A stretch of DNA of 64,000 nucleotides from positions 78,256 to 142,255 of the forward strand of contig CAZNPL010000012.1 of NCBI GenBank assembly GCA_964574815.1. The letters are read 5' to 3'. The translations under genes and the position numbers were made by a program. The notes beneath the pieces were generated by a model. The model did no database searches, had not been told where the DNA came from, and was given only the letters and a program-made list of their open reading frames with translations. Shown one piece after another: positions 8,473 to 17,125 of this stretch. Numbering within the stretch: the first letter of the stretch is position 1; every line of letters begins with the position of its first letter. Origin of the DNA: CAZNPL01 sp964574815 (lineage in GTDB: Bacteria > Planctomycetota > Phycisphaerae > UBA1845).

Positions 8473-10380
8473 TTAGATTTTGTCCAGGTCCTTTAGTAGC
8501 TGCTCGGTCTGGTCCAGCAGGTTTTCGAAGATGGTCATGGCGGCCTCTATTGGTTCGGGGGTGGTCATGTCCACACCGGCCTCGCGTAAGAGCTGGACGG
8601 GGTATTTACTACTTCCTGATTTGAGGAAGGTCATGTAGGCCTCCCGGGCTCCGGGTTGGTCGTTCATGATTCGGCGGGCTATATCGGAGGCCGCGCAGTA
8701 GCTGGTGGCGTATTTGTAGACGTAGAAGTTGTAGTAGAAGTGGGGGATGCGGATCCAGTAGTTGTCGACGAGGTCGTCGTGGGTGTAGGACCGGCCGTAG
8801 TACTTCTTCATGATCGTGCCGTAGGTCTTGCCGAGGGCGTCGGCGGTGAGGGGGACGTTGCTCTCGGCCATCTCGTGGATCTTCTGCTCGAACTCGCTGA
8901 ACATGGTTTGGCGGAAGACGGTGCCGCGGATGCCTTCGAGGAACTCGCCGAGGAGGTAAAGCTTCTTTCTCGGGTCGGTGGTGCGGTCGAGGACGTAGTT
9001 CTGGAGGAGGATCTCGTTGCAGGTGGAGGCCACCTCGGCGCAGAAGATGGAGTAGTTGCTGTAGACGTAGGGCTGTGTGCCGCGGGAGAAGTAGGAGTGC
9101 ATGGAGTGGCCCATTTCGTGGGCGAGGGTGGACATGTCCTCGTAGCCGCCGTGGAAGTTCATGAGTATGTAGGGCTGGGTGAGGAAGGTGCCGCTGGAGT
9201 AGGCGCCGCTTCGCTTTCCTTTGGTGGGGTAGACGTCGACCCAGCGCGACTCGAAGCCGGTCATCATGGGTTTGAGGTAGTCGGGGCCGAGCGGCTGGAG
9301 GGCGGTTTCGATGGTGGCGACGGCGTCCTCGTAGGAGTATTCGAGGGACTGATCCTCGATGAACGGGGCGAAGAGGTCGTAGGCGTGGACGCCGTCTTCG
9401 AGGTTGAGGGCGCGTTTGCGGAGGTCCTGGTAGCGGTGGAGCAGGTGGAGGTTGTCGTTGACGGTTTCGATGAGGGTGTTGTAGACGTCGACGGGGATGT
9501 TCCCGCTGTCGAGTGCGGCGGCGAGGCAGCTATCGTAGTTGCGGGCCTTGACGGTGAGAATGTGGTTCTGGACGGCGCCGTTGACCAAGGCTGAGGCGGT
9601 GTTGCGTACGTCGGCGTAGGCGCCGACGATGGCGTTGTAGGCGTCTTTGCGAACTCGGCGATCGGAGGAGCGCATGAAGAGGTAGAAGGCGGAGTCGTCG
9701 AGTTCGCGGTCGCGGCCTTTCTCGTCCTTGATGGTGGGGAACTTGAGGTCGGCGTTGGAGAGCAGGTTGTAGGCTGTGCCGGGGACGGCGCGGACTTCAC
9801 CGGCCATCGCGAGGAGTTCCTCTTCGCGGGGGGAGAGGATGTGTTTCTGCTGGCGGAAGAGGTTGTCGAAGGCCTGATCGTAGAGTCTGAGTCTGGGTTC
9901 CTCGTTCATCCAGTCTTCGATGCGGTCGTGGGTGAGGGCGATCAGCTCCGGCTCGAACCACGAGGTGGCCTGGCTGTAGTTGACGGCGAGGGAGCGGGCC
10001 TTGGTTTCGAGGGCCTGGTTTTCGCTGACGCGGGTGTCCTGGTCGGCGAGCAGGGAGGCGTAGACGAAGACGCGTGAGATGCGGGGTTCGATTTTGTCGC
10101 GGAGTTCAAGGGCTTTGGCGAGTTGCTCGGGGCCTTCGCTCAGCGTGCCTTTGAAGGCGGCGAGGTCGCCGATTTTGTTTTCGAGGGCTGCGTATTCCTT
10201 CTGCCAAGCCTCGACGTTGGGGAATATCTCCTCGGTGGCCCAGAGGTACTTTTTGTCGATCTCGCTTCGTTCGGGGACTCGTGTGGTCTCGTTGGCTCTA
10301 GCGACGAATGCGAGGGAGGCGAAGAGGCAGATCGCGGTTGTTGCTGCAAAGCGATGGAACGGGTTTAGGCGAAGGTTCAT
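8473..10380 (-). CDS. pepF: exported M3-family oligoendopeptidase F
   Basis: 635 residues from ATG 10378-10380 (MNLRLNPFHRF), chosen over an upstream start at 10452 because a clean signal peptide follows at once (AATTAICLFASLAFVARANE). The M3 zinc site HEMGHSMHS is present in the last third, with the downstream glutamate in CAEVASTCNEILLQNY. The length fits the family (about 600). M3B enzymes cleave short peptides. Most PepF proteins are cytoplasmic, so the signal peptide points to a periplasmic or extracellular peptide-degrading role, a variation common in planctomycetes. It is flanked by non-coding stretches on both sides, so probably monocistronic. Confidence 0.93.
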   Translation of the reverse strand: MNLRLNPFHRFAATTAICLFASLAFVARANETTRVPERSEIDKKYLWATEEIFPNVEAWQKEYAALENKIGDLAAFKGTLSEGPEQLAKALELRDKIEPRISRVFVYASLLADQDTRVSENQALETKARSLAVNYSQATSWFEPELIALTHDRIEDWMNEEPRLRLYDQAFDNLFRQQKHILSPREEELLAMAGEVRAVPGTAYNLLSNADLKFPTIKDEKGRDRELDDSAFYLFMRSSDRRVRKDAYNAIVGAYADVRNTASALVNGAVQNHILTVKARNYDSCLAAALDSGNIPVDVYNTLIETVNDNLHLLHRYQDLRKRALNLEDGVHAYDLFAPFIEDQSLEYSYEDAVATIETALQPLGPDYLKPMMTGFESRWVDVYPTKGKRSGAYSSGTFLTQPYILMNFHGGYEDMSTLAHEMGHSMHSYFSRGTQPYVYSNYSIFCAEVASTCNEILLQNYVLDRTTDPRKKLYLLGEFLEGIRGTVFRQTMFSEFEQKIHEMAESNVPLTADALGKTYGTIMKKYYGRSYTHDDLVDNYWIRIPHFYYNFYVYKYATSYCAASDIARRIMNDQPGAREAYMTFLKSGSSKYPVQLLREAGVDMTTPEPIEAAMTIFENLLDQTEQLLKDLDKI

Positions 10381-10452
10381 GGGAGTGTCTCTCGGCGGGG
10401 GTCCTATTCGACCGCTGTCGACAGCCCCGCCCGCTGCCGACCGGGTCCGCAC

Positions 10453-10819
10453 TTGGTATGAGGGTACCGTGGGGTGGATTTGTGGGCAACGGGGGTGGTG
10501 GTTGATCGAGGACTCGCTCCGGGGTTCGGATGGGGGTGGTCAGCAGTGCAAATCAGGGCGCCGCGCTTGGCTTGCGGCTCGGCGGGCCTCGCCCTGCCTG
10601 TGTCGCTCGTCTGGCGGTGGCACCCGGGGTGGGTTACCGTTAGCATGTGTCTTGTTTCAGCCTCCACGATGAGCGTACCGGGTGGAGCGGCGGCGTCGGC
10701 CCTTCGGGCCGAGGGAAGAACACAAGTGAAAGGGCCGGTCACCAGGGGCTGAAGCCCTGGCAACGAACGTTCGCCCTGCGGGCGACGAAGTGGACGGACG
10801 CCTCTTGGGAGGAACGGTG
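10453..10819. other. divergent spacer with hairpins and a repeat
   Basis: Lies between the pepF and LolA-like starts. It contains the GGCTCGGCGGG repeat (10575-10599), a GGCCCTTCGGGCC hairpin near 10706 and a CAGGGGCTGAAGCCCTGG palindrome at 10743-10760. No gene is seen. Confidence 0.5.
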
Positions 10820-11566
10820 ATGAGACGACTGGTTTGCGCGGCTTTGGCGATGTCTTTGGTTTCGGTCGGGGCGCGCGGGGAGGATGGGGAGAAGAAGACC
10901 GACTCCGATGAGGCCCGCGCGGTTTTGAAGAAGTGTGCCGAGGCGATCAAGAAGCTGGATCGGGTGGCCTACCGGGCGGAGTACCTGGGAACCGAATGGG
11001 TGGCTAATTTTGTGCCCGAGATTGAGGGGAAGGTGGTCGTCGGGAAGCGGTCGAAGTACGACATCGTCGAGTTCTTCTGTCACGCAGATGTGCGGCCACG
11101 GGGATCGGAGGAGTCGTTCGAGTACACGGCCGGTTGCGACGGGGACAGTTACTTTCTGATCGATCCGAAGACGAAGATGGCCCATAAGGATATTGACCCG
11201 GCGGTGTTGGGTTCGCAGGGGCGCAATCTGCAGCGTCCTGTGTTTGAGGCGTTCGCGGACGAGGAGCCGTTCAAGGAGGAGTTGGGGGCTGAGAATATCG
11301 GGCTTGGCGAGGGGGAGACGATTGACGGGCACGAATGTCATGAAATCGTGATCGAGGGGAGCGAACCCCCAAAGGTCACGTTGTTCATCTCGATGCGGGA
11401 CCATCTGCCACGGCGGGTTTTGCGGACGTACGAGAACCCGGAGGGCGAGCCGGGCAGTACGCGGCTCACGCTCACTTCGGTTGTGGCCGATCCGGCGGAG
11501 CCGAAAGACCCGTTCAAGGTGCAGGTTCCTGAGGGTTATACCCTGACGGATGAGTTCGCTCCGTAG
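10820..11566 (+). CDS. exported LolA-like (DUF2092-type) protein
   Basis: 248 residues from ATG 10820, preceded by GGAGGAA at 10807-10813; an ATG 30 bases upstream lacks such a site. A signal peptide is clear (MRRLVCAALAMSLVSVGARG). The mature part resembles LolA-like/DUF2092 outer-membrane lipoprotein-carrier folds: an early helix EARAVLKKCAEAIKKLDRVAYRA, alternating beta strands, and a late strand ending SVVADPAEPKDPFKVQVPEGY, a typical end for this fold. These proteins bind lipid or lipoprotein moieties in the periplasm, though many planctomycete members have no assigned partner. The family call comes from the overall pattern, since there are no catalytic residues to check. Confidence 0.65.
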   Translation: MRRLVCAALAMSLVSVGARGEDGEKKTDSDEARAVLKKCAEAIKKLDRVAYRAEYLGTEWVANFVPEIEGKVVVGKRSKYDIVEFFCHADVRPRGSEESFEYTAGCDGDSYFLIDPKTKMAHKDIDPAVLGSQGRNLQRPVFEAFADEEPFKEELGAENIGLGEGETIDGHECHEIVIEGSEPPKVTLFISMRDHLPRRVLRTYENPEGEPGSTRLTLTSVVADPAEPKDPFKVQVPEGYTLTDEFAP

Positions 11567-11608
11567 TGGGGCTTCCGGTAAAGTCGTTCGCGATTGGGAG
11601 GGCGCCTG

Positions 11609-11644
11609 CTCCCCCACGCCTTCGCTTGCGCGAAGGGAGGGGCA
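11609..11644. repeat. dispersed palindrome, CCTTCGC family, copy 2
   Basis: CCTTCGC (11619-11625), loop TTGC, GCGAAGG (11630-11636), with flanks CTCCCCCA and GAGGGGCA. It sits just after the LolA-like gene and may also act as a terminator. Confidence 0.7.
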
Positions 11645-11769
11645 CCCTTTAGGGGTGATCCCAACTTCATTCAGTGGCCTCGATAACCGAGTTTTATCGT
11701 AGACTGATCCTGCGTACGTATTGCGCAGGGAAGGTCTCGATCGATTCGGGTGAACCAGGGGTGACTGAC

Positions 11770-12456
11770 ATGACCACGTCGAGTTCTCATGGGGGGGCCA
11801 AGCGTCGGCCGCGGCGTCGTTACGTGCTCCGGCCCGGGTTTCAGTGGAAGCACACCGCGATGGCGGTGGTTTCGGTGTTTATCGTATCGGAGCTGATGGC
11901 GCTGGTGCTGTTTGCCGTGCTGCATTATCAGGCCCGTGCGCGGATCATTTCGCCGGGTTCTGCAACGGCGTGGGAGAACACGATTGCGATCCTGGCCTCG
12001 GGGGCCGGGTTCGCGCTGGTGTTGGGGATCGTGTTCGGGGTGTGGGCGATATTCAGCACACATCGGATTTGCGGTCCGTTGTATGTGGTGGAGGGGGCGC
12101 TTCGGGAGTTGGCGCGGGGTCGGTTCCCGCACCGGCGGCCACTGCGCAAGAAGGACGAGTTCAAGGCGTTTTACGACGTGTTCTGGGACACGGTGTACGC
12201 GGTGAAGGCCCGTTCGCGGCGGCATTACTCGGCGGTGGGGGAGGCGTTGGAGATCACGCGTACGCTCAAGGATGCGGATGAGGTTGCCAGGCTGCAGGGG
12301 CTGAAGGACCTGGTGATGCGGCTGGAGGCGGTTCGCGACGAGTTGGGGCAGGGTTTGGGTGAGGAGGCACAGGAGTCGCTGTTCGGGTCGGCTCCTCAGG
12401 GGGAGAGTCAGGTCCGGGGCACGCAGAGTCCGGTGTGTGCCGAGGTGGCCGGTTAG
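11770..12456 (+). CDS. HAMP-domain membrane protein of unknown function
   Basis: 228 residues from ATG 11770 (MTTSSSHGG), with AGGGGT ten bases before it; a GTG nine bases upstream is an alternative. A basic N-terminal tail (KRRPRRR) precedes two membrane segments, about residues 31-55 (TAMAVVSVFIVSELMALVLFA) and 75-100 (ASGAGFALVLGIVFGVWAIF). A HAMP-like helix pair follows (HRICGPLYVVEGALRELARGRFP). The C-terminal part is helical with no kinase, cyclase or chemotaxis signalling domain. It is therefore a stand-alone HAMP protein that could relay conformational signals or serve a structural role. A similar small HAMP membrane protein type is found scattered in planctomycetes. No operon partner is evident. 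Confidence 0.65.
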   Translation: MTTSSSHGGAKRRPRRRYVLRPGFQWKHTAMAVVSVFIVSELMALVLFAVLHYQARARIISPGSATAWENTIAILASGAGFALVLGIVFGVWAIFSTHRICGPLYVVEGALRELARGRFPHRRPLRKKDEFKAFYDVFWDTVYAVKARSRRHYSAVGEALEITRTLKDADEVARLQGLKDLVMRLEAVRDELGQGLGEEAQESLFGSAPQGESQVRGTQSPVCAEVAG

Positions 12457-13018
12457 ACGGAGTGGGCGCCGACTGGGAAGTTCAGGTTCGGATCAAAACG
12501 GTGTTTAGGCCTTATCGGGCGGGTTGGGTGCGGTGTCGCCCGAGGCGCGGGGCGGTCGGTTTTTTCAAGTCAGGCGGTCGACATTGCCTGTGGGCGGACG
12601 GGGTAGGGCCTTTCCGATAGCCGCTTGAAGGCGGCAAGGCACTGGCGGGCAAGCCAGCGTACGTAATTTAGCGCGCTGAGGCGGGCACACGCGACGCAGG
12701 CCTTGCCTGCCGGCAAGAGCCGCGTTGTCCCTGGCACCGTCGGCTGGGAGGACTGCACGGGCAAGCTCGCTAAACGGGGGCAAGCGGCCAGGGGCACCCA
12801 TCAACGGCCAGCGGCAGTCGTCAACGGTCAGTGGCACGCGTCAGCGGCACCGGGACAGGCTCCGGGTTTTGATTTCCCTTGTGTCAGGGCGGTGCGGTGA
12901 CATTCAGGATTCGCCGGTTTCGGGCGTTTCGCCGCGCTGTGTCACTGGGTACTGCGGGTCGGGTTGCTCGGGACAGCATGTCCGGCCCTGCTTGCGCATT
13001 TTACCACTCCGCTGGCTC
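12457..13018. other. spacer with degenerate repeat copies
   Basis: No gene is seen. It contains degenerate relatives of the CACTGGCGG repeat (GGCACTGGCGGGCAAGCC at 12639-12656) and a tract rich in CATCAACGG, GTCAACGGTCAGTGGCAC and GCGTCAGCGGCAC (12798-12853). Confidence 0.5.
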
Positions 13019-13046
13019 TTGATTCGTGTGGGACATGTGCTATTCT
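13019..13046 (+). promoter_or_regulatory. possible promoter of the YerC-like gene
   Basis: TTGATT (13019-13024), 16-base spacer, TATTCT (13041-13046), about 125 bases before the coding start. A weak match to the sigma-70 consensus in otherwise GC-rich sequence. Confidence 0.3.
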
Positions 13047-13170
13047 GCGAGCGTGGTTGCCGATCGGCGTCGGGGGCGCCGTTTGGGGCGGGGGGAACTT
13101 CCACGGGGACTTTGTGTGCGGCGCGGGAAACGGGTGTACTCGGATACATCATGACCCTAAGGAGATGAGA

Positions 13171-13503
13171 ATGTCAAAGGCTCGGCAGCAGGATGCTTCA
13201 CTTTGGACGAAGGACGCGACGGACCTGATGCGCACGCTTCTGTCGTTGCAGACGGTTCAGGAGGCGAAGCGGTTCCTCCGTGATCTCATGACCGAGGATG
13301 AGATCCGAATGATGGTGGATCGCTGGCGTGTGGCCCGGATGCTGGCGGACGGGCAGTCGTATCGTCAGATCGAGGATGAGACGGGGTTGAGTTCGCGGAC
13401 GATTGCGCGGATCAGCAAGTGGCTGCGCGAGGGGGAGGGTGGCTACCGGATGATTTTGTCTCGGCAGAGCGGCGGCAAGAAGAAGAAAAAGGCCCGCCGT
13501 TAA
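13171..13503 (+). CDS. YerC/YecD family TrpR-like DNA-binding protein
   Basis: 110 residues. ATG 13171 is chosen because AAGGAG (13158-13163) sits seven bases before it; the frame is open further upstream without a ribosome binding site, and ATG 13165 would be too close. Residues 10-95 match the YerC/YecD branch of the TrpR superfamily: a helical start DLMRTLLSLQTVQEAKRFL, then EDEIRMMVDRWRVARML, and the helix-turn-helix YRQIEDETGLSSRTIARISKWL near 64-85. A Lys-rich tail KKKKKARR follows. Members are small transcriptional regulators with poorly known targets; the TrpR fold suggests operator binding, possibly with a small ligand. It stands alone between spacers. Confidence 0.85.
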   Translation: MSKARQQDASLWTKDATDLMRTLLSLQTVQEAKRFLRDLMTEDEIRMMVDRWRVARMLADGQSYRQIEDETGLSSRTIARISKWLREGEGGYRMILSRQSGGKKKKKARR

Positions 13504-13629
13504 TCAGGCACGTTTCCGAGTGTCCTGGAACCAACAGGGTCGGTCGTCCCGAGGGCACGGTGTGGTTGGCTTGTGATGCCGTTGCCGCATGCCCACGCGA
13601 GCGTGGATGTGGCACGCGGCGTGGTGATC

Positions 13630-13660
13630 CACCACCCCTTGCTTCGCAAGGGATGGGTTC
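13630..13660. repeat. dispersed palindrome, CCTTCGC family, divergent copy 3
   Basis: CCCTTGC (13636-13642), loop TTC, GCAAGGG (13646-13652), with flanks CACCAC and ATGGGTTC. A variant of the family with CTTGC/GCAAG in the stem. Confidence 0.6.
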
Positions 13661-13740
13661 ATCCGCCCATGGCTCCCTGGCTGATTACGCACTTTACCCA
13701 GCGAGCAACACACCCATTGTCCTTGGCATCCTCGCGCCGG

Positions 13741-15627
13741 TCACGTACGTTTGAATTGGCGCTCGAGGTCCCTGACGGTCAGTCGTAGGGCGGTCGGGCG
13801 GCCATGGGGGCAGTTGCTTGATTTTTCGATCAGGTCGCGGCGGCTGATCAGGGCGTCGATTTCTTCGCGGGTGAGGGGGTCGCCGGCTTTGACGGCGGCC
13901 TTGCAGGCCATCATATCGAGTGCTTCGTGGATGAGACCTTCGGCGTTGGCGTGATCTTCGTTCTGGGCGATTTTGTCGAGCAGGTCGCGGACGAATCCGA
14001 CGACGTCGGTGTCTTTGAGGAGGTCGGGGAAGGACTGGATTGCGACGGAGTCCTTGCTGAAGGGGGTGAACTCGAGACCGAGTTGGTCGAGGAGTTCGGC
14101 GTGGGAGTCGATGAGGGCGAGCTGTTCGGGCGTTACGTGGAGCGTTTCGGGGAGCAGGAGCCGTTGTGACTGCAGTTTGCCGCGGGTGATGCGATCTTTG
14201 AGCTGGTTGTAGAGGACGCGCTCGTGCAGGGCGTGCTGGTCGATGATGACCAAGCCGTCGTCGGTTTCGCATACCAGGTAGGTGTTGTGAAGCTGGATGG
14301 CGCTGCGGATGGGGCCGGCGGGGATGTCGGTCGGGGTTGGTTCCTGTGCGTCGGGTGGTGGGGCGGCGAAGGATTCGTGTTGTCCGGATTGCGGTTGCTC
14401 GAACATGGCCCGCCAGACTTCCAGACCCTGGCTTGGCGTCGCAGAGCGCGGTTGCGTTTCGCCGCCCCGGTAGGGGCGATCCCCGGTGATGGGGCTGCCG
14501 GCGGCGGGGGCTGATGGCGGAGCGGTTCGGCGCATTTCTTCGGCGAATTCCCGGCGGAGTCGTTCCTGTTCCTGCGGGTCGGGCGGTGTGGCGGGTTGGC
14601 CTCGCCAGCCGCGGGAGGTGTCTAGTGCCGGGGTGAGGTCGGCGGAGCGGAGGGCTTCTCTGAGGGCGCTGAGGACCTGGGAGTGGACGACGTTGGAGTC
14701 CTGCCAGCGGACTTCGATTTTGGTGGGGTGGACGTTGACGTCGACTTCGGTCGGGTCGATCGAGAGGAAGAGGAAGACGACGGCGGCGCGGTTGGGTTCG
14801 ATCAGGCCCCGATAGGCCTCGCGGATGGCGTGGTGGAGGTAGCGGTCGCGGATGAAGCGGCCATTGACGAAGACGAACTGCCAGTTGGTGTTTGATCGCG
14901 AGTCTGCGGGTCGGGCGGCGTAGCCTTCGATGGCGACGGGGGCCTCGTCGCGGTGGAACTCGATGAGTGAGTCGCCGAGTTCGCGGCCATAGAGCTGGGC
15001 GATTCGTTCGCGGCGCGAGGAGCCGGCGGCGAGCTGGTGGGTGGTGCGGTTGCGGTTGGTCAGTTCGAAGGCGATTTTGGGGTGGGCCATCGCGAGGCGG
15101 GAGAACTGGGTGGTGATGTGGCCCAGTTCGGTGGCGGGCTGGCGAAGGAATTTCCGGCGGGCGGGGACGTTGAAGAAGAGGTCTCGGACTTCGATCTGGC
15201 ATCCCGGGGGGCAGCCGGCGGCGCGGCTGGTGCGGAGCTGCTGTCCTTCGACGATGACTTCGCCGCCTTCGTCGGACTCGTGGGTTCGTGAGACGATGCG
15301 CAGTCGGGAGACGGCGCCGATGCTGGCGAGGGCCTCGCCGCGGAAGCCGAGGGAGGCGATGTGGTAGAGGTCGGGTTCGGCGGAGATTTTGCTGGTGGCG
15401 TGCGGGGTGACGGCGAGGGGGAGTTCGTCGGGGGTCATGCCGCAGCCATCGTCGGTGACTTTGATGAGTGAGCGGCCACCGTCTTCGATGGCGACGTTGA
15501 TGCGCGTGGCGCCGGCGTCGACGGCGTTTTCCATGAGTTCTTTGACGACGCTGGCGGGGCGTTCGATGACCTCGCCGGCGGCGATTTTTTTGACGAGGAT
15601 GTCGGGTAGGACCTGGATGCGTTTCAT
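13741..15627 (-). CDS. mutL: DNA mismatch repair protein MutL
   Basis: 628 residues from ATG 15625-15627 (MKRIQVLPD); an in-frame extension upstream has no family resemblance. The GHKL ATPase motifs are present in order: GEVIERPASVVKELMENAVDAGA, DDGCGM, HATSK and LGFRGEALASIGAV, within about residues 20-105. A Pro/Gly-rich linker spans roughly 340-440. The C-terminal dimerisation/endonuclease domain has DQHALHERVLYN, ACKAAVKAGDPL and CPHGRP. In nicking MutL proteins the metal motif is DQHA-x2-E-x4-E; here the last Glu is Asn, while the other endonuclease motifs are kept. MutL couples MutS mismatch recognition to strand nicking and excision. It is divergently oriented to the TIM-barrel gene at 15740. 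Confidence 0.95.
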   Translation of the reverse strand: MKRIQVLPDILVKKIAAGEVIERPASVVKELMENAVDAGATRINVAIEDGGRSLIKVTDDGCGMTPDELPLAVTPHATSKISAEPDLYHIASLGFRGEALASIGAVSRLRIVSRTHESDEGGEVIVEGQQLRTSRAAGCPPGCQIEVRDLFFNVPARRKFLRQPATELGHITTQFSRLAMAHPKIAFELTNRNRTTHQLAAGSSRRERIAQLYGRELGDSLIEFHRDEAPVAIEGYAARPADSRSNTNWQFVFVNGRFIRDRYLHHAIREAYRGLIEPNRAAVVFLFLSIDPTEVDVNVHPTKIEVRWQDSNVVHSQVLSALREALRSADLTPALDTSRGWRGQPATPPDPQEQERLRREFAEEMRRTAPPSAPAAGSPITGDRPYRGGETQPRSATPSQGLEVWRAMFEQPQSGQHESFAAPPPDAQEPTPTDIPAGPIRSAIQLHNTYLVCETDDGLVIIDQHALHERVLYNQLKDRITRGKLQSQRLLLPETLHVTPEQLALIDSHAELLDQLGLEFTPFSKDSVAIQSFPDLLKDTDVVGFVRDLLDKIAQNEDHANAEGLIHEALDMMACKAAVKAGDPLTREEIDALISRRDLIEKSSNCPHGRPTALRLTVRDLERQFKRT

Positions 15628-15739
15628 GTCGGTTCGGTCCGGGTTCGGCGCATGGGGCGGCCTCTTTGCCGGCGATGGCGATCGTTCGCTGGAATGCCCC
15701 AGGCGACTATAATGTTCGCGAAAAGGGGAGGCAAACGAG

Positions 15740-16453
15740 GTGGAATGGATTCGGGCGGTTGATGTCGGGGCCGGGGAGTTGGGTGAAGAGTCTCTCTCCG
15801 GCGTCGCCGCTGCAGGTTTTGACGGCGTCAATGTTTGCACTTCATTTGACGGGCAATTCACAGCGCGGGTGTTTGAGGAGGGGTTGAGTCGGGCGGCGTC
15901 GTTGACGTCGCGGCATGGCGTGAGGGTGGTGTCGCTCACGATCGAGCCGGGGGATGCGGCGTTGGGGGACGTCGATCGTGCCAAGCGCGCGGAAGCTCAG
16001 GGGTGTTTGGCGGATGTGCTCAAGGTTGTTGCACCGTTGGGGCTGTCATGCGTGATCGTGTCGCCGCCTGCGGTGCATTCGCGGCAGGCTGATGGACCAG
16101 CAGTTGCTTATGCCGATGCGATCAACGGGCTGCTGGAGGCGATGCGATCGTTGTCGCTGGTGGCGGAGCGGTCAGGCGTGACGCTGGCCGTCCGCGCGCC
16201 GTATAGGGGTTGCCTGCTGTCACCGGTGGAGACGCGTGAGTTGTTGGACTCGGTTTATTCGGCGTGGGTCGGCGTGTGCGTTAATGCGAGGGAGTTGGAG
16301 CCGGTTGGCCGGTTGGATGACTGGATTGGGACGTTGGCTTACCGGGTTGTGGCCGTTCGGTTTGCGGATCCGGAGAGGATGTCCGCGAGGGAGCCGCGTT
16401 TCCGCGGCGCGCACGTGTCGCGTTGTCTTGCCATCTTCCAGTCTTCCGCCTGA
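15740..16453 (+). CDS. short xylose isomerase-like TIM-barrel protein
   Basis: 237 residues. The start ATG 15740 follows CGAGGTGG by few bases. The translation follows the sugar isomerase/AP-endonuclease-2 TIM-barrel pattern: GFDGVNVCTSFDGQF early, HGVRVVSLTIEPGD, LGLSCVIVSPP near 105, LSLVAERSGVTLAVRAPYRGC near 145, and SAWVGVCVNARELEP near 185. Family members are usually 260-300 residues and end with a last strand/helix pair that is absent here. The final 25 residues (REPRFRGAHVSRCLAIFQ) resemble a peptide encoded in the repeat-rich stretch at 17.24-17.29 kb, so the 3' end has probably been replaced by repeat sequence. Function unknown; it may be partly degraded. It is divergent from mutL. 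Confidence 0.6.
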   Translation: MEWIRAVDVGAGELGEESLSGVAAAGFDGVNVCTSFDGQFTARVFEEGLSRAASLTSRHGVRVVSLTIEPGDAALGDVDRAKRAEAQGCLADVLKVVAPLGLSCVIVSPPAVHSRQADGPAVAYADAINGLLEAMRSLSLVAERSGVTLAVRAPYRGCLLSPVETRELLDSVYSAWVGVCVNARELEPVGRLDDWIGTLAYRVVAVRFADPERMSAREPRFRGAHVSRCLAIFQSSA

Positions 16454-16543
16454 TATCAGCAGCGCGCCGCGTTTATGGATTGAGGTTGCTGCGCCCGGCG
16501 GTGGACCGGGCTGCACGTGGGGCGCGGTTTTTCGCTGAACGGA

Positions 16544-16804
16544 TCATTCGTGTTCGTTTGCGGTGATGTCGTCGGCCGTTTTGGTTGCGGTGTTTGCGAT
16601 GAGCATTGCTTGTGCTTCGGCGGCTTGGCCCCAGCGCTGCGTGTAGGCTTCGGCGATTTTTTTTTCGGGCCAGGGGAGGTCGGCGTGTTCGAAGAGCCAG
16701 TCGTTGTAGAGGGCGGCCTCGCGCAGGGATGAGACCTGGTCAGATTGTTTGGGGGCGATTTGTTCCCAGCGATGAAGGGCTTGTCGATTTACTCTCGATC
16801 GCAT
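16544..16804 (-). CDS. small hypothetical protein with a repeat-derived N-terminus
   Basis: 86 residues. Residues 25-80 look protein-like, helical and charged (LREAALYNDWLFEHADLPW, then PEKKIAEAYTQRWGQAAEAQA). The first 15 residues (VNRQALHRWEQ) are encoded by one arm of an inverted repeat whose other arm lies at 16894-16919, in intergenic DNA. The gene may have lost its original 5' end to a repeat insertion, or may be a remnant. I do not recognise the family, and no good ribosome binding site precedes the ATG. Confidence 0.4.
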   Translation of the reverse strand: MRSRVNRQALHRWEQIAPKQSDQVSSLREAALYNDWLFEHADLPWPEKKIAEAYTQRWGQAAEAQAMLIANTATKTADDITANEHE

Positions 16805-16919
16805 GCACGGATTGCGACTTTCGTGTCCCCGAACCCTGGGTTTGGGGTGCGCGCCAAGCGATCGAAGGGGTGTCGATTTAATCGAGGCCGATTAAATCGA
16901 CAGGCCCTGAATCGCTGGG
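16765..16919. repeat. inverted repeat pair around a 103-base core
   Basis: The reverse complement of 16765-16790 (AAATCGACAAGCCC, then TTCATCGCTGGG) matches 16894-16919 (AAATCGACAGGCCC, then TGAATCGCTGGG) at 23 of 26 bases. Inside it, TGTCGATTTAATCG (16871-16884) pairs perfectly with CGATTAAATCGACA (16889-16902). The layout resembles a tiny non-autonomous element. Confidence 0.55.
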
Positions 16920-16979
16920 CTATTCTCACGTGCCCCTCCGGGGCACGGTCCGCTTCCTTACGGTCGCGGCTCGGAAAAG
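16910..16979 (+). repeat. 70-base dispersed element with a GTGCCCC hairpin, full copy
   Basis: Begins AATCGCTGGGCTATTCTCAC, contains the perfect hairpin GTGCCCC-TCC-GGGGCAC (16930-16946) and ends CGGTCGCGGCTCGGAAAAG. The two halves recur, split by about 70 bases, at 20581-20619 and 20691-20725. The 3' half also occurs inside the VanZ-LamG gene at 3906-3939. Confidence 0.75.
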
Positions 16980-17086
16980 GTCGTACTGGTCGAGATTGGT
17001 TGCACAAGGAAAAGCGGCATTCGGATCGACCGCTCCGTGGCTGTCGCGGTACTGGTTGGGTTGCCGCGGTTGTCTGGTGCGGAGAG

Positions 17087-17125
17087 CGTCCCCCATCCCT
17101 TCGCTGGCGCGAAGGGATGGGGCAC
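17087..17125. repeat. dispersed palindrome, CCTTCGC family, perfect copy 4
   Basis: CCCCATCCCTTCGC (17091-17104), loop TGGC, GCGAAGGGATGGGG (17109-17122): a perfect 14-base stem. Confidence 0.75.

Noticed and set aside
15628..15984. 119-codon in-frame upstream extension of MutL
   Set aside because: It overlaps the start of the divergent TIM-barrel gene, and MutL proteins start at the KRIQVLPD segment.
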